Shown here piece by piece: positions 38,431-47,615 of a stretch of 64,000 bases of DNA (positions are counted from its first letter, which is position 1; each line of letters starts with the position of its first letter). Source of the stretch: Labilibacter marinus (GTDB lineage: Bacteria; Bacteroidota; Bacteroidia; Bacteroidales; Marinilabiliaceae); contig NZ_LXYE02000039.1 of the NCBI RefSeq assembly GCF_001659685.2, positions 1-64,000 of the forward strand, written 5' to 3'. The notes beneath the pieces were generated by a model. It was not told where the DNA came from. It ran no database searches and worked only from the letters and a program-made list of their open reading frames with translations. The position numbers were made by a program, and so were the translations under genes.

Positions 38431-38440
38431 AGGGGGCAAA
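38431..38440 (+). repeat. Possible recombinase arm site, left
   Basis: AGGGGGCAAA occurs here, and GGGGGCAAA/GGGGGCAA occur in the same orientation at 59011 and 59022, each near an element end. Such short direct repeats may bind the integrase arm domain or excisionase. Confidence 0.4.
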
Positions 38441-38504
38441 TATTTCCTGTTCTTCTTCTCTTTTACTTCCTTTGACGACTTTGTACAATATTAATTAATC
38501 TTTT

Positions 38505-39332
38505 ATGAATACAGAAGAAAAGTCGTCAAACTATGTAAAGTTAGCTGCCTTAATGGTCAAAATTATTAAAAAATACTGTAATGACAGAAAGTTAAGTTTA
38601 TACTACTCTAAACCGAGTTATTTTCGGTTACTTGAAGTTACTTATAACGCAAAACTACAATATTGGTCCTATTTCGCTCTTCTTTCTCTTTGCATCATTA
38701 GCTTCTTTATTTTATTAGGCGTTCTTTTTGTTCTGATCAATAAGTTTTGGATCTATTTTATAATTACAATTTTAATTACTGTTATATCTTATAATATTCT
38801 GATAAAGCATCTCTTTTTGTTCGATTTAAAGAATTGGTTCAGAATATTAAGTGTTTTTAGAGCCAGTGAAAATGAAAGTTCTCTTGGATTAAGATATACT
38901 CTCTATGAGATTATTTCTGAATTTAAAAAGGAAGATCCATATGTTAGAATCAGAGAAAGATGCACGTCTAAAATTTTCATTGAATTATGTGATCGGAATT
39001 TTGAAAGAAACTCTAAAGAAACTAAGATTGAAAATTTAGTATCACTTTACTACCTCCTTGATAAGAAACTAGCGTTAAAAACTACTAGTTATGAATTATT
39101 AGATATCGTCGGGACACTTCTAAACATTGCTCCCAACAGTCTAAGGTCTACGCACCTTCAGAAGTTGAATAATGTTATTAAGTTTTCCGAAAACGACTCT
39201 ATCAATAGTCAGAAAATCTCAGATGAAGTAAAACGGAATATTAAGAAGACTGTGAAACTATTAAGAAGTCTAGCAGATGATCTTGAAAAAAAATCAAATA
39301 AACATTATATCATAGAAGAAAATATTGAATAA
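38505..39332 (+). CDS. Hypothetical membrane protein
   Basis: 275 residues with two adjacent membrane helices (about 55-77 and 82-102, rich in I/L/F) and an otherwise soluble, charged C-terminal half. No recognised domain. First gene inside the left end of the element. It could be a cargo or maintenance gene; nothing in the sequence decides. Confidence 0.65.
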   Translation: MNTEEKSSNYVKLAALMVKIIKKYCNDRKLSLYYSKPSYFRLLEVTYNAKLQYWSYFALLSLCIISFFILLGVLFVLINKFWIYFIITILITVISYNILIKHLFLFDLKNWFRILSVFRASENESSLGLRYTLYEIISEFKKEDPYVRIRERCTSKIFIELCDRNFERNSKETKIENLVSLYYLLDKKLALKTTSYELLDIVGTLLNIAPNSLRSTHLQKLNNVIKFSENDSINSQKISDEVKRNIKKTVKLLRSLADDLEKKSNKHYIIEENIE

Positions 39333-39432
39333 TTTACCAATATCCTAATAGGATATTAACGAAAGAGAATTTTTTTAGCTATTTAATTTGCAGTCATACA
39401 ATATTTTACAAAAATCGACTAAAATTAATAGC

Positions 39433-39720
39433 ATGGAACAGATGATTTTATTGAATTCAACCGAATTTTATCAAAAACAAAAAGATTTAATTAAATCAAT
39501 TCTTGACGAGTCTCTCCAATCGTTAAATACATTAAAGCAAGAGGAAGTATTAAGTATGTCTGATGTATGCGCCTTGTTACAGAAGAGCCGCCAGACGGTA
39601 ATATCCTGGTCTGATCGCGGCATATTAAAGCGTAGGTATATAGGTGATTCCTCGGTTTTTTACTTACGAAGTGAAATCATGGCTGCAATGTCCACTAAAA
39701 AAAATAATGAAGAAAAGTAA
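39433..39720 (+). CDS. HTH excisionase/MerR-like DNA-binding protein
   Basis: 95 residues from the ATG at 39433 (the frame opens 15 codons upstream with a poor start). The block LSMSDVCALLQKSRQTVISWSDRGILKRRYIGDSS, read in two parts, is the winged HTH_17 form of excisionases and MerR-like regulators. In Bacteroidota integrative elements such proteins direct excision or regulate mobility genes. It lies 24 bp upstream of the replication initiator, suggesting joint transcription. Confidence 0.8.
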   Translation: MEQMILLNSTEFYQKQKDLIKSILDESLQSLNTLKQEEVLSMSDVCALLQKSRQTVISWSDRGILKRRYIGDSSVFYLRSEIMAAMSTKKNNEEK

Positions 39721-39744
39721 TCATTTTTTAATTGGAAATAAATT

Positions 39745-40731
39745 ATGGATACTTATACTATTATTTATCAACCCAATCGGTTGACAGAAGCTGCATATAA
39801 ATATACTCTTCTTCAGGAAAGAACGTTAAATGCAATTGTATTTCACTTACAAGATTATATTGTGCCCCAAATTTCAAAAAAAGTAGGATTTAGGCAACTG
39901 GATTTGTTTAAGAAAAATAATGAAGGTGTTATTCGTTTAAAAATTGCGTTAAATCATATTGGTAAACCAAATCAATATGATAGGATAAGAGAGTCTATTG
40001 TAAAGCTTGCTGGAGTTGTTGTTGATATTAAAGAGACTACTTCAAGTGGTATAGAAATGATAAGATATTCAGGTCTATTAAGAGCAAATATTCCATGCAA
40101 TACTAAAAGAAATTCATACGTAATAATAGAAATAGAAAAAAAAATAGCAACTAAACTAATTGAGCTTGAAAGAAACATCAGAAATGAAGCCATCAACTTC
40201 ACTCGTTATGAATATGAAATATGTCAACAATTAAAAGGAAAATATGCACCTAAAATATTTAAACTTATCTCTAGTTATCAAGGAAAGGGTGAATTTGTTA
40301 TAAGCCTAGATCGTTTCAGAAGGATATTGGGTATTGAAAACAAGTATCTTAGGTATATTGATTTGCAAACTAAAGTACTTTTACCTGTTCAGAAAGAGCT
40401 AAAGCTTAAAGCTAAATTGTGGTATGATTGTGAACAAAAAGGGTTTGTGAAAAAGAAATTTGGAGAGGTATCTGCCTTATACTTTTTTCTTTATTCACAA
40501 AAGCTCTATGAAAGAAGAGATCTTCAAAAAGATAATATTATTAGAATGCTAGAATTACATTTTAGTTTTGGGGATACAGACATAGAAGAATATAAAACAT
40601 TGCTGATGAATCCAAATAATCATCGTACTTTGAAGAATTTGATATTGCGAGCGGATAGTGCAAATAAAAAGATTATAATAAGAGATAAAAAAGCCTACTT
40701 GAAGGAATGCATAAACAATGAATTTTATTAA
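39745..40731 (+). CDS. Rep_3-family replication initiator
   Basis: 328 residues. The double winged-helix pattern of RepB/RepE-type initiators is recognisable: an N-terminal block with YTLLQERTLNAIVFHLQ, the central IRLKIALNHIG and YSGLLRANIP, then NFTRYEYEICQQLKGKYAPK, SLDRFRRILGI and a C-terminal KAKLWYDCEQKG. Initiators of this family bind iterons to open an origin. Seven iteron-like repeats begin 3 bp after its stop codon. It implies the element can replicate after excision. The start ATG fits well and length is normal. Confidence 0.88.
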   Translation: MDTYTIIYQPNRLTEAAYKYTLLQERTLNAIVFHLQDYIVPQISKKVGFRQLDLFKKNNEGVIRLKIALNHIGKPNQYDRIRESIVKLAGVVVDIKETTSSGIEMIRYSGLLRANIPCNTKRNSYVIIEIEKKIATKLIELERNIRNEAINFTRYEYEICQQLKGKYAPKIFKLISSYQGKGEFVISLDRFRRILGIENKYLRYIDLQTKVLLPVQKELKLKAKLWYDCEQKGFVKKKFGEVSALYFFLYSQKLYERRDLQKDNIIRMLELHFSFGDTDIEEYKTLLMNPNNHRTLKNLILRADSANKKIIIRDKKAYLKECINNEFY

Positions 40732-40734
40732 GTA

Positions 40735-41106
40735 GTTCACTTTTTATCATATATCATCCTTAATGTTCACTTTTCCTCACGGAATAGTTCACTTTCTTTC
40801 ATATCTTATTCATTTTCTTTCACAAATAAGTTCACTTTTTGTCACGAAATATACGTGTAAGGAACTGAATACTATAATCTTATTGAGGATACAATCTACA
40901 ATTGATAAAAACAATTTATTCAATATTTAATTAATCTTCAAAAATTGAATAATAGAGACCAAATTCATATAGACATAAGGGAAAAAAGGTAGATGTTAGA
41001 GGATAGTTTAGTAAAATTAGTATAAAGAAGAAGAATATGAAAATTGTATGTTCACTTTTTTTCACTACAAAGGTTGGTGAATTTGTAGAAGTTCACTTTT
41101 TCTCAC
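40735..41106 (+). repeat. Iteron-like array, putative origin of replication
   Basis: Seven direct copies of a 16-bp unit near GTTCACTTTTTxTCAC start at 40735, 40765, 40787, 40808 (ATTCATTTTCTTTCAC), 40830, 41050 and 41091. The first five are spaced 30, 22, 21 and 22 bp, close to two helical turns. The last two lie about 200 bp further on, after an AT-rich stretch that could be the unwinding region. The position right after the Rep_3 gene supports an iteron origin. Confidence 0.8.
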
Positions 41107-41258
41107 TATACTAAATGTTTACCAATTAATAGTGAAAATCAAAATCCGAATTCAGGTCCACATATTTCCAAAGTAGAAGTATGAGATATAAATATTCAAC
41201 AATATTTAAGTTGTAGATGAAATTGTTTAGTGATCGGAGCAAGTTATAGAAATGTCTA

Positions 41259-41323
41259 TCCATTTACTAAATGGACATATCACTTGCCTTAAGATTTAAT
41301 AATCTTAAAGAAGGTAATTACCT
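41259..41323. other. Three inverted repeats, possible oriT or operator region
   Basis: TCCATTTA-C-TAAATGGA (41259-41275), TTAAGATT-TAAT-AATCTTAA (41289-41308) and AGGTAATTACCT (41312-41323) lie in a row upstream of the MobC-like gene. A transfer origin is often found upstream of mobC. One of these could instead be a terminator or a binding site for the MobC-like RHH domain. Confidence 0.4.
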
Positions 41324-41369
41324 GTCCTACGGTTGGATAATTTGTGTTTGACAGCATTAAGAAAATAAA

Positions 41370-41741
41370 ATGAGAGAAGTGAAAGAACCAAAGAGAAAAG
41401 AGAAAAGGAAGGCTAAAAACCTAGTAAATTTTTGGGTAACTGATGAAGAGTTAAAACGGATAGATGAATTAGCTAAGCCATTTAAGAATAGAAGCTATTT
41501 TTTACGAAACTTATTAAAGAACCATAAGCTTAAAATTCCATTGCCATCTATAAATTTAGATGCATTTCTGACTTTGGGTAAATCGGCTACAAATCTTAAC
41601 CAAATTACAAGAAGAGTTAATTCAGCAGAGGCTAATATATTTCAGCGATCTACAAAAGATGAATTATTGAAAGTAATAGAGGAACTTAGAGGTGTGCTTG
41701 TCGAGGTTCAAAGGGAGATGCTTGTGAGAAAGTATAAATAA
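41370..41741 (+). CDS. MobC-like mobilisation accessory protein
   Basis: 123 residues. A lysine-rich N-terminus, VNFWVTDEELKRIDELAKP and SYFLRNLLKNH fit the ribbon-helix-helix of MobC-type relaxosome proteins. The C-terminal part (LGKSATNLNQITRRVNSAE) is the conserved MobC segment. MobC proteins assist a relaxase at oriT. No relaxase gene follows; the next gene is DUF4007, 28 bp downstream. The protein may therefore act with a relaxase from another element, be a remnant, or have been recruited as regulator of the defence operon. Confidence 0.8.
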   Translation: MREVKEPKRKEKRKAKNLVNFWVTDEELKRIDELAKPFKNRSYFLRNLLKNHKLKIPLPSINLDAFLTLGKSATNLNQITRRVNSAEANIFQRSTKDELLKVIEELRGVLVEVQREMLVRKYK

Positions 41742-41769
41742 TTAATCATAAAAACCTATCTTTGAATTT

Positions 41770-42666
41770 ATGAATAAACTAAAGTTCTCTGGGCACGAAA
41801 CATTTATAATCAGGACATTCTGGCCCAAGAAAGGATACGATTTTATCAATAATGGAGGGAGTTTCAATGCAGATGATGCAGTTGTGCATTTAGGAGTTGG
41901 AAAAAATATGGTTTCTTCCATTGCGTTTTGGATGAAAGCGTTTGGGCTTTTTGATGATGAAAATAAGGAGCTTACAGAGCTAGCACACTTCTTATTCGGA
42001 GAAAATGGTGTTGATCCTTACCTAGAAGATATTAATTCAATTTGGCTTTTACATTACAATCTAATAAAGACTAACTTTTCAAGTATCTACAATGCAGTTT
42101 TTAATCGTTTTAGAACGGAAAGAATAGTGTTTACGAAAAAACAATTAGCTTCCTTTATTTTTAGGTTATATAAGGAAAACGATGACACTAACTTTAATCT
42201 AAGTACAATTGAAAAGGATATACAGGTTTTTTGTAGATTATATAATACACCAGATTACAGGAATATTAAAAAAGATTTTGAAGATGAAGTTAGCAGTTTG
42301 ATGCTGGAATTGGAATTAATGAAATCCTCCATTGATAAACAGGAAATTGATGGTTCTAGTAAAAGAGTAGAATGGTATAATCTGCAATTAGACGCAAGGC
42401 CAACATTGTCTCCTCTTATAGCATTGTATGTTATTTTAGATCAATTTGAAGGAGATAAAAATATAGCTATGAGGCGTCTAGAAACAGAACCAAATGGTCC
42501 TGGAATGGTTTTCATGTTAAGTAAAGAAGGGTTGTATAAGCAGCTTAAAGAGATAGAATCATCAATACCAGGAGTTATTGTTTCGGAAACATCAGGAAAT
42601 GTCGTTTTAACGTTACCGGAAACAATCAATAAAGTATCTATACTAAGAAGTTATTATGCGAACTAA
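41770..42666 (+). CDS. DUF4007 family protein
   Basis: 298 residues. The N-terminus has the family opening FSGHETFIIRTFWPKKGY followed by GVGKNMVSSIAFWMKAFGL, which resembles a helix-turn-helix. The C-terminal part has RRLETEPNGPGMVF. DUF4007 proteins are known to me from loci with sulfurtransferase (PAPS-reductase/DndC-like) proteins. The biochemical role is unknown, DNA binding being a reasonable guess. First gene of a five-gene operon; its end overlaps the ATPase start by 11 bp. TATCTTTG at 41757 matches the -7 consensus just 5 bp before the ATG, so a nearly leaderless transcript is possible. Confidence 0.85.
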   Translation: MNKLKFSGHETFIIRTFWPKKGYDFINNGGSFNADDAVVHLGVGKNMVSSIAFWMKAFGLFDDENKELTELAHFLFGENGVDPYLEDINSIWLLHYNLIKTNFSSIYNAVFNRFRTERIVFTKKQLASFIFRLYKENDDTNFNLSTIEKDIQVFCRLYNTPDYRNIKKDFEDEVSSLMLELELMKSSIDKQEIDGSSKRVEWYNLQLDARPTLSPLIALYVILDQFEGDKNIAMRRLETEPNGPGMVFMLSKEGLYKQLKEIESSIPGVIVSETSGNVVLTLPETINKVSILRSYYAN

Positions 42667-45600
42667 TATATTTTCCCCTTCAATTAACATTATACGGGAT
42701 CAAAATAGCGAACTAAACTATATCCCTACAAGAAATGCAGAGAATGCTTTTAATAAAATTGTCTCCACATCTGAAACGGGAACCAAATCTTTTAATCTAA
42801 TAGGAGCTTATGGCTCCGGGAAATCCTCTTTTCTATTAGCCTTTGAAAGAGTATTAAATAATAAAAGTAGATATTTTGTAGGTCCTTCCATAGGTGAAGT
42901 TAAAGAGTATAAGAAAAGCTTTATTGTAGGGGAATATAATTCTTTTAAGAATGCTTTTTGTAAAGAGCTTAAATTAGATTCTAAAAAAGATATTCTACAG
43001 CAATTAAGTAAAAGAGTTCAAAAATTAAAAAAGGATAAGAATGGTCTTATTATAGCGGTTGATGAGTTTGGTAAATTTCTTGAATTTGCGGCAAAAGAGA
43101 GCCCCGAAGAAGAGCTTTATTTTATTCAGCAATTAGCTGAATATGTAAACAATCCTGGATTCCCTTTATTTTTCATAACAACTTTACATCAACCATTTGA
43201 AGATTATGCGCTTGAACTAAGTAAAGTACAAAAGAAAGAGTGGGATAAAGTAAAAGGGAGGTTAATTGAAGTTACTTTTAATGAACCAGTGGAGCAACTT
43301 CTTTTTCTTGCTTCAGAAAGGATTGCGTCTAAAAATATCCCGAACAATATTACTAAGGAGCATCAAAGAAATCTTTTCGAGGCTATTAGTCAATCGGGAG
43401 CATTTCCAATGAGGGATTACTTCTCATTTGAATTTGCTCAAAAGGTATTTCCTTTTGATATTTTATCAGCTTCAGTGTTAACTTTAGCATTTCAAACATA
43501 CGGACAAAATGAAAGATCACTTTTTACCTTTTTGGAATCTCATGATTATTTAGGTTTAAGTGACTTTGGTAATGGGGATGGATTTTATAATATCGCAAAT
43601 GTTTATGATTATCTAATTTATAACTTCCATAGTTTATTGAACTCCCGTTTTAACCCCCATGGGGTTCACTGGAGAGCAATAGATGATGCTCTTGGAAGAG
43701 CAGAAGCATATTTTGAAGGGGACCTTTTGGAGGCTAGAAAAATACTTAAGACAATTGGTTTGTTGTCAATTTTTGGACGTTCCGGACAAAAAATATCTTC
43801 TGATTTTTTAATTGGTTATGGAGAACATGCTTTAGCTCTTAGTAATGTCAAAGATATACTGGAGAAACTTGAAAGAAAACAATTGATTCGCTACAGAAAT
43901 TATAGTGATAGGTATGTGCTTTTTAAAGGAACTGATTTTAATATTATTGAAGAACTTGAACTAGCCTCGGATAAAATATCAAAAGATTTTTCAGTTGTTA
44001 ATTTACTTAGAAAGCAGTTTAACTTTCCGATTCTCCAGGCTAAAAGAAGTTTTTATGAAACAGGTACTCCTAGATATTTTGTTACAGAAATTACCGAACA
44101 GCCAATAAACAAGGAACCGCAGCACTCTGTTGATGGTTATATAAATTTAATATATAGTGATACTTTATCCATTGAAGATGTCATAAGGTTTTCAAAATCA
44201 AACTCACATGCTATACTTTATGGTGTTTATACAAATTTTGATGATGTAAGAGAGAGTTTAATTGAGTTGGAAAAGATTGAATTAGTTAAGCAGAAATGTA
44301 ACGATGATTCTATTGCGCTTGGAGAATTAGAAAGTCAATCAAATGAGCTTAAGGCTGCATTAAATAAAATAGTTGAAAAGTCTTTCTTCGGAGAGAATGC
44401 ATTTGTAAAGTGGTTTTTTCAGGGAGAAGAAGTATCGTTTAGGAATTCAAAATCACTAAATTCATTTCTATCCAATATCTGTGATATAACTTATTATTCA
44501 ACACCTATTTATAAGAATGAGTTGATTAATAGAGAGAAGCTTAGTGGTACGATATCAGGAGCAAAGAATAGGTTAATTAATAATGCCTTAATCAATGACA
44601 ATGTAGAGGATTTAAGGTTTGATAAAGGTAAATTCCCTCCAGAAAAAACAATTTATTTGTCATTATTGAAAGCTACAGGACTTCATGGTTTAGTTGATGG
44701 AGAATATCAATATTGTAGCCCTTCTGATAATTCGTTTAACGATTTATGGAATATATCTGAAGAATTTTTGGATGAATGCAAGGTAGCTCCACGCTTTTTA
44801 TCTGATTTAATAAAAAAGCTTTCAGAAAGACCTCTAAAGTTAAAGCAAGGTTTTATAGAGTTTTGGGTGCCTGTGTATCTGATTATCAAAAGAAGAACTT
44901 TTGCTTTATACGAAAAGGATACTTTTATTCCGGAAATTACGGGTGATATCATTGAGATTGCCATGAAGCAACCTCAGAAGTATAAGCTAAATACGTTTGC
45001 GTTAGATGAAAATAAACTTAAGCTATTTAATAAATATCGACACTTTTTAAATCAGGTAGAGGAAGTTTCTCCTAATTCAAACTCATTTATCGAAACTGTC
45101 AAACCTTTCTTGTCTTTTTATAAAAGGTTAGTTCTATTTAGTCAGAACACAAATCAAATAAGTAAAGAAGCACAACGATTAAGAGTGGTCCTGGCCCATA
45201 CCGAAGACCCTGAAAAAGTATTCTTTGATGAAATTCCAAGAGCTATTGGATATTCAACTAAAGATTTATTTTCAGATGAAAGTATGGAAAGTTTTACAAT
45301 TGCACTTAAAAATGCGACTAGCGAACTAAGTGCTGCATACTCTGAATTAATCAATAGAATTGAGGAATATATAAATAGTATAATTGATAGTAGTCAATTA
45401 TCTTTTCCTGAGAATAAATTGCTTTTACAGAAGCGATTTAAGAAAATTAGAAAGGAACACCTTAAAACGAAAAATAAAGTCCTTTTACAAAGGATTAACA
45501 CACCGTTAGACGACAGGCAATCATGGTTGACCTCCATTGCTTCTGCGGTTGTAAATAAAACACCAAATAACTTTTCGGATGATGATGAGAAAGCATTTCA

Positions 45601-45871
45601 AAATCTATTCCAGCAGTATATTTCTGATTTAGATAATATTTCAGATATTAGCAAAAAGGATATTGACTCAGAAAAGGAGGAAGTATTAAAACTGGAAGTG
45701 ACGTCATTTGTAAAAGGGGTTCAGAAGCACTTAATAAGAATGCCTAAAGTAAAGAGCCGAAGGTTGGATGAGAAGAAAAACTCAATTAGAGAATTTTTAT
45801 CATCTGAAGATAAACAAGAAAATATTACTTTGCTTTTAAAATTATTACAAGAAGAAATAGATAATGAGTAG
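42656..45871 (+). CDS. Large P-loop ATPase of a DUF4007/PAPS-reductase defence operon
   Basis: 1071 residues. Walker A is GAYGSGKSS at 50-58 and Walker B is IIAVDEFGKFLEF at about 133-145, followed by a sensor-like strand FFITTLHQPFEDY. The form VDEFGKFLE is like that in BrxC/PglY and related defence ATPases, though I cannot assign it to those families. The long C-terminal 700 residues are mostly helical with no known domain. It overlaps DUF4007 upstream by 11 bp and the PAPS-reductase gene downstream by 8 bp, so the three products are likely made in fixed ratio. Probable motor or regulatory ATPase acting on DNA. Confidence 0.8.
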   Translation: MRTNIFSPSINIIRDQNSELNYIPTRNAENAFNKIVSTSETGTKSFNLIGAYGSGKSSFLLAFERVLNNKSRYFVGPSIGEVKEYKKSFIVGEYNSFKNAFCKELKLDSKKDILQQLSKRVQKLKKDKNGLIIAVDEFGKFLEFAAKESPEEELYFIQQLAEYVNNPGFPLFFITTLHQPFEDYALELSKVQKKEWDKVKGRLIEVTFNEPVEQLLFLASERIASKNIPNNITKEHQRNLFEAISQSGAFPMRDYFSFEFAQKVFPFDILSASVLTLAFQTYGQNERSLFTFLESHDYLGLSDFGNGDGFYNIANVYDYLIYNFHSLLNSRFNPHGVHWRAIDDALGRAEAYFEGDLLEARKILKTIGLLSIFGRSGQKISSDFLIGYGEHALALSNVKDILEKLERKQLIRYRNYSDRYVLFKGTDFNIIEELELASDKISKDFSVVNLLRKQFNFPILQAKRSFYETGTPRYFVTEITEQPINKEPQHSVDGYINLIYSDTLSIEDVIRFSKSNSHAILYGVYTNFDDVRESLIELEKIELVKQKCNDDSIALGELESQSNELKAALNKIVEKSFFGENAFVKWFFQGEEVSFRNSKSLNSFLSNICDITYYSTPIYKNELINREKLSGTISGAKNRLINNALINDNVEDLRFDKGKFPPEKTIYLSLLKATGLHGLVDGEYQYCSPSDNSFNDLWNISEEFLDECKVAPRFLSDLIKKLSERPLKLKQGFIEFWVPVYLIIKRRTFALYEKDTFIPEITGDIIEIAMKQPQKYKLNTFALDENKLKLFNKYRHFLNQVEEVSPNSNSFIETVKPFLSFYKRLVLFSQNTNQISKEAQRLRVVLAHTEDPEKVFFDEIPRAIGYSTKDLFSDESMESFTIALKNATSELSAAYSELINRIEEYINSIIDSSQLSFPENKLLLQKRFKKIRKEHLKTKNKVLLQRINTPLDDRQSWLTSIASAVVNKTPNNFSDDDEKAFQNLFQQYISDLDNISDISKKDIDSEKEEVLKLEVTSFVKGVQKHLIRMPKVKSRRLDEKKNSIREFLSSEDKQENITLLLKLLQEEIDNE

Positions 45872-46967
45872 AAAGGTAAGACATGTGATGGGGATATCCG
45901 GGGGGAAGGACAGTACAGCCTTGGCTATATATATGAAGATTAACCATCCTGAGATAGATATGGAGTATTACTTTTCGGATACCGGCAAGGAATTGGAAGA
46001 GGTGTATACTCTAATTGAAGAGTTGGAAAGCTTCTTGGGGAAACCTATTTTAAAACTTAAAGCAAATAATAGTCATAAGGATCCGTTTGATCATTATTTA
46101 GATTTATACAATGGTTATCTTCCTTCGTCTATGGCAAGGTGGTGTACTAGCAAGCTTAAGCTTGAACCGTTCGAAAGCTGGCTTGGTGAAGATTTAGCGA
46201 TAAGCTATGTAGCAATTCGAGGAGATGAAGACAGGGAAGGGTATGTTTCGACCAAATCAAACATACAGACTATCTTTCCTTTTAGAAAGCATATGTGGAG
46301 TATGGAAATTCTCCATAAAGTACTTCATAACTCAGGTATTGATAAGCTTGAGAAAATATACAGCGAAATTGGAGAGCATAACAAGCAGGATCGTTATAGA
46401 GAGGTTATTACACATAAACAATCCGCTAAGTACCTGTTTTCCCAAAAACTTGGAGATCTTTTAAATTTAGGGATAGCAACGTTCAATCTTGCCGTTTATG
46501 AGTTTTTAAAAGGAAGTGATTATCCTATTGCTCAACTTGAAGATTACGGTTTACTTAAAAATGAAGATTCCGTTGATTTACAAGGCGTATTTGATTTATT
46601 CAACTCTGCAGGAATTAATCTACCTGGTTACTACAATGAGGTTGAGTATGAGGTAGATGGTGAGATCGGTACTTTTCATCGTTCAAGGTCAGGCTGTTAT
46701 TTTTGTTTCTACCAAAGAAAAATTGAGTGGATCTGGCTTTACGAGAGACATCCAGAGCTTTTTAAAATGGCTCAGAAATATGAAAAAGATGGTTATACTT
46801 GGATGGATAATGAAAGCTTGAATGACATCGTTAAACCTAATCGTATGAATCAAATAAAGCGTGACCATCTTAATAAGATTAAAAATAAACTATCTAAACC
46901 AAAGTCAAACAGACTTATTGATATTTTAGAGGATGGAGATGATTTATGTGCTAATTGTTTTATTTAG
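45864..46967 (+). CDS. PAPS-reductase/DndC-like PP-loop protein
   Basis: 367 residues. The PP-loop SGGKDS is at 12-17, followed by YYFSDTGKELEEVYTL and RWCTSKLKLEP (C93). Additional cysteines are CYFC at 278-281 and CANC at 362-365, so four C-terminal cysteines could hold an iron-sulfur cluster as in DndC/SspD. DndC adenylates DNA ahead of sulfur insertion in phosphorothioation. CysH would act on sulfate assimilation, but no cysD/N/I genes are near. The start overlaps the ATPase stop (ATGAGTAG). No dndB, dndD or dndE is present; a cysteine desulfurase could be supplied elsewhere. Confidence 0.82.
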   Translation: MSRKVRHVMGISGGKDSTALAIYMKINHPEIDMEYYFSDTGKELEEVYTLIEELESFLGKPILKLKANNSHKDPFDHYLDLYNGYLPSSMARWCTSKLKLEPFESWLGEDLAISYVAIRGDEDREGYVSTKSNIQTIFPFRKHMWSMEILHKVLHNSGIDKLEKIYSEIGEHNKQDRYREVITHKQSAKYLFSQKLGDLLNLGIATFNLAVYEFLKGSDYPIAQLEDYGLLKNEDSVDLQGVFDLFNSAGINLPGYYNEVEYEVDGEIGTFHRSRSGCYFCFYQRKIEWIWLYERHPELFKMAQKYEKDGYTWMDNESLNDIVKPNRMNQIKRDHLNKIKNKLSKPKSNRLIDILEDGDDLCANCFI

Positions 46968-46973
46968 GATAGT

Positions 46974-47615
46974 ATGGAAAAAGATTTAGTTCAATCGCTT
47001 AAAGAGTTCTTTTTTGACATTATTGGATTCCTAGTACCTGGAACACTAATATTAGTAATAATAAACCATTACTTCAATTTAAAGATAGAATTTAAAGACG
47101 GCTCGTACATTTTGCTAATTATTTCATACAGTACAGGATATCTGATTTTCGCAATTACTCTATTAAAAGACAGACTACTTGACAAGTTAAATAAATGTAA
47201 AAAGATTTTATGTCAGGATAGTGTTTTAGGAAAATTGAAAAATCGAAAAACGTATATTGAGGTATCTGAAATCATTAATAAAAACCTTGGTGAAAATAAG
47301 GAGTTATCATACAAAGGGTATAGAAATATTGCGATGTCGGCAATACCAGAATCGGATAAAAAGATCTTTACTTTCATGTTTCGTGCAGAATTATTCAACC
47401 AATTACATACAATTTGTGTTATCTTGTTCATGTTCTGCATTATTCAAACTGCATATAACCTGACAAAATCAAAGAGTATCATAGAAATGACATACTCGTT
47501 AATGGTATCACTGATTGGTATATTGGCCTTACGAAGAGGGTGGGAAAGGTTTTATAGTATTGCTATGAGCCTTCCATTTTCAATATACTTAGAAAAAAGA
47601 ATTAAAAATGATTAA
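46974..47615 (+). CDS. Four-helix membrane protein in the defence operon
   Basis: 213 residues with hydrophobic helices at about 18-34, 42-60, 137-156 and 162-178, separated by a charged cytosolic loop. No recognised family. It follows the DndC-like gene by 6 bp and overlaps the deoxyribosyltransferase-like gene by 8 bp. A membrane partner of a nucleotide-processing protein in a defence operon may act as an effector, for instance by altering the membrane; that is inference. Confidence 0.7.
   Translation: MEKDLVQSLKEFFFDIIGFLVPGTLILVIINHYFNLKIEFKDGSYILLIISYSTGYLIFAITLLKDRLLDKLNKCKKILCQDSVLGKLKNRKTYIEVSEIINKNLGENKELSYKGYRNIAMSAIPESDKKIFTFMFRAELFNQLHTICVILFMFCIIQTAYNLTKSKSIIEMTYSLMVSLIGILALRRGWERFYSIAMSLPFSIYLEKRIKND

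Noticed and set aside
40735-41106. CRISPR array
   Set aside because: The repeats are 16 bp, imperfect and at 21-30 bp spacing with no unique spacers of fixed size, and they follow a Rep_3 gene; no cas gene is present.
45864-46967. Reading the PAPS-reductase-like gene as CysH of sulfate assimilation
   Set aside because: It overlaps a large ATPase gene in a mobile element, has extra C-terminal cysteine pairs as in DndC, and no other sulfate-assimilation gene is near.
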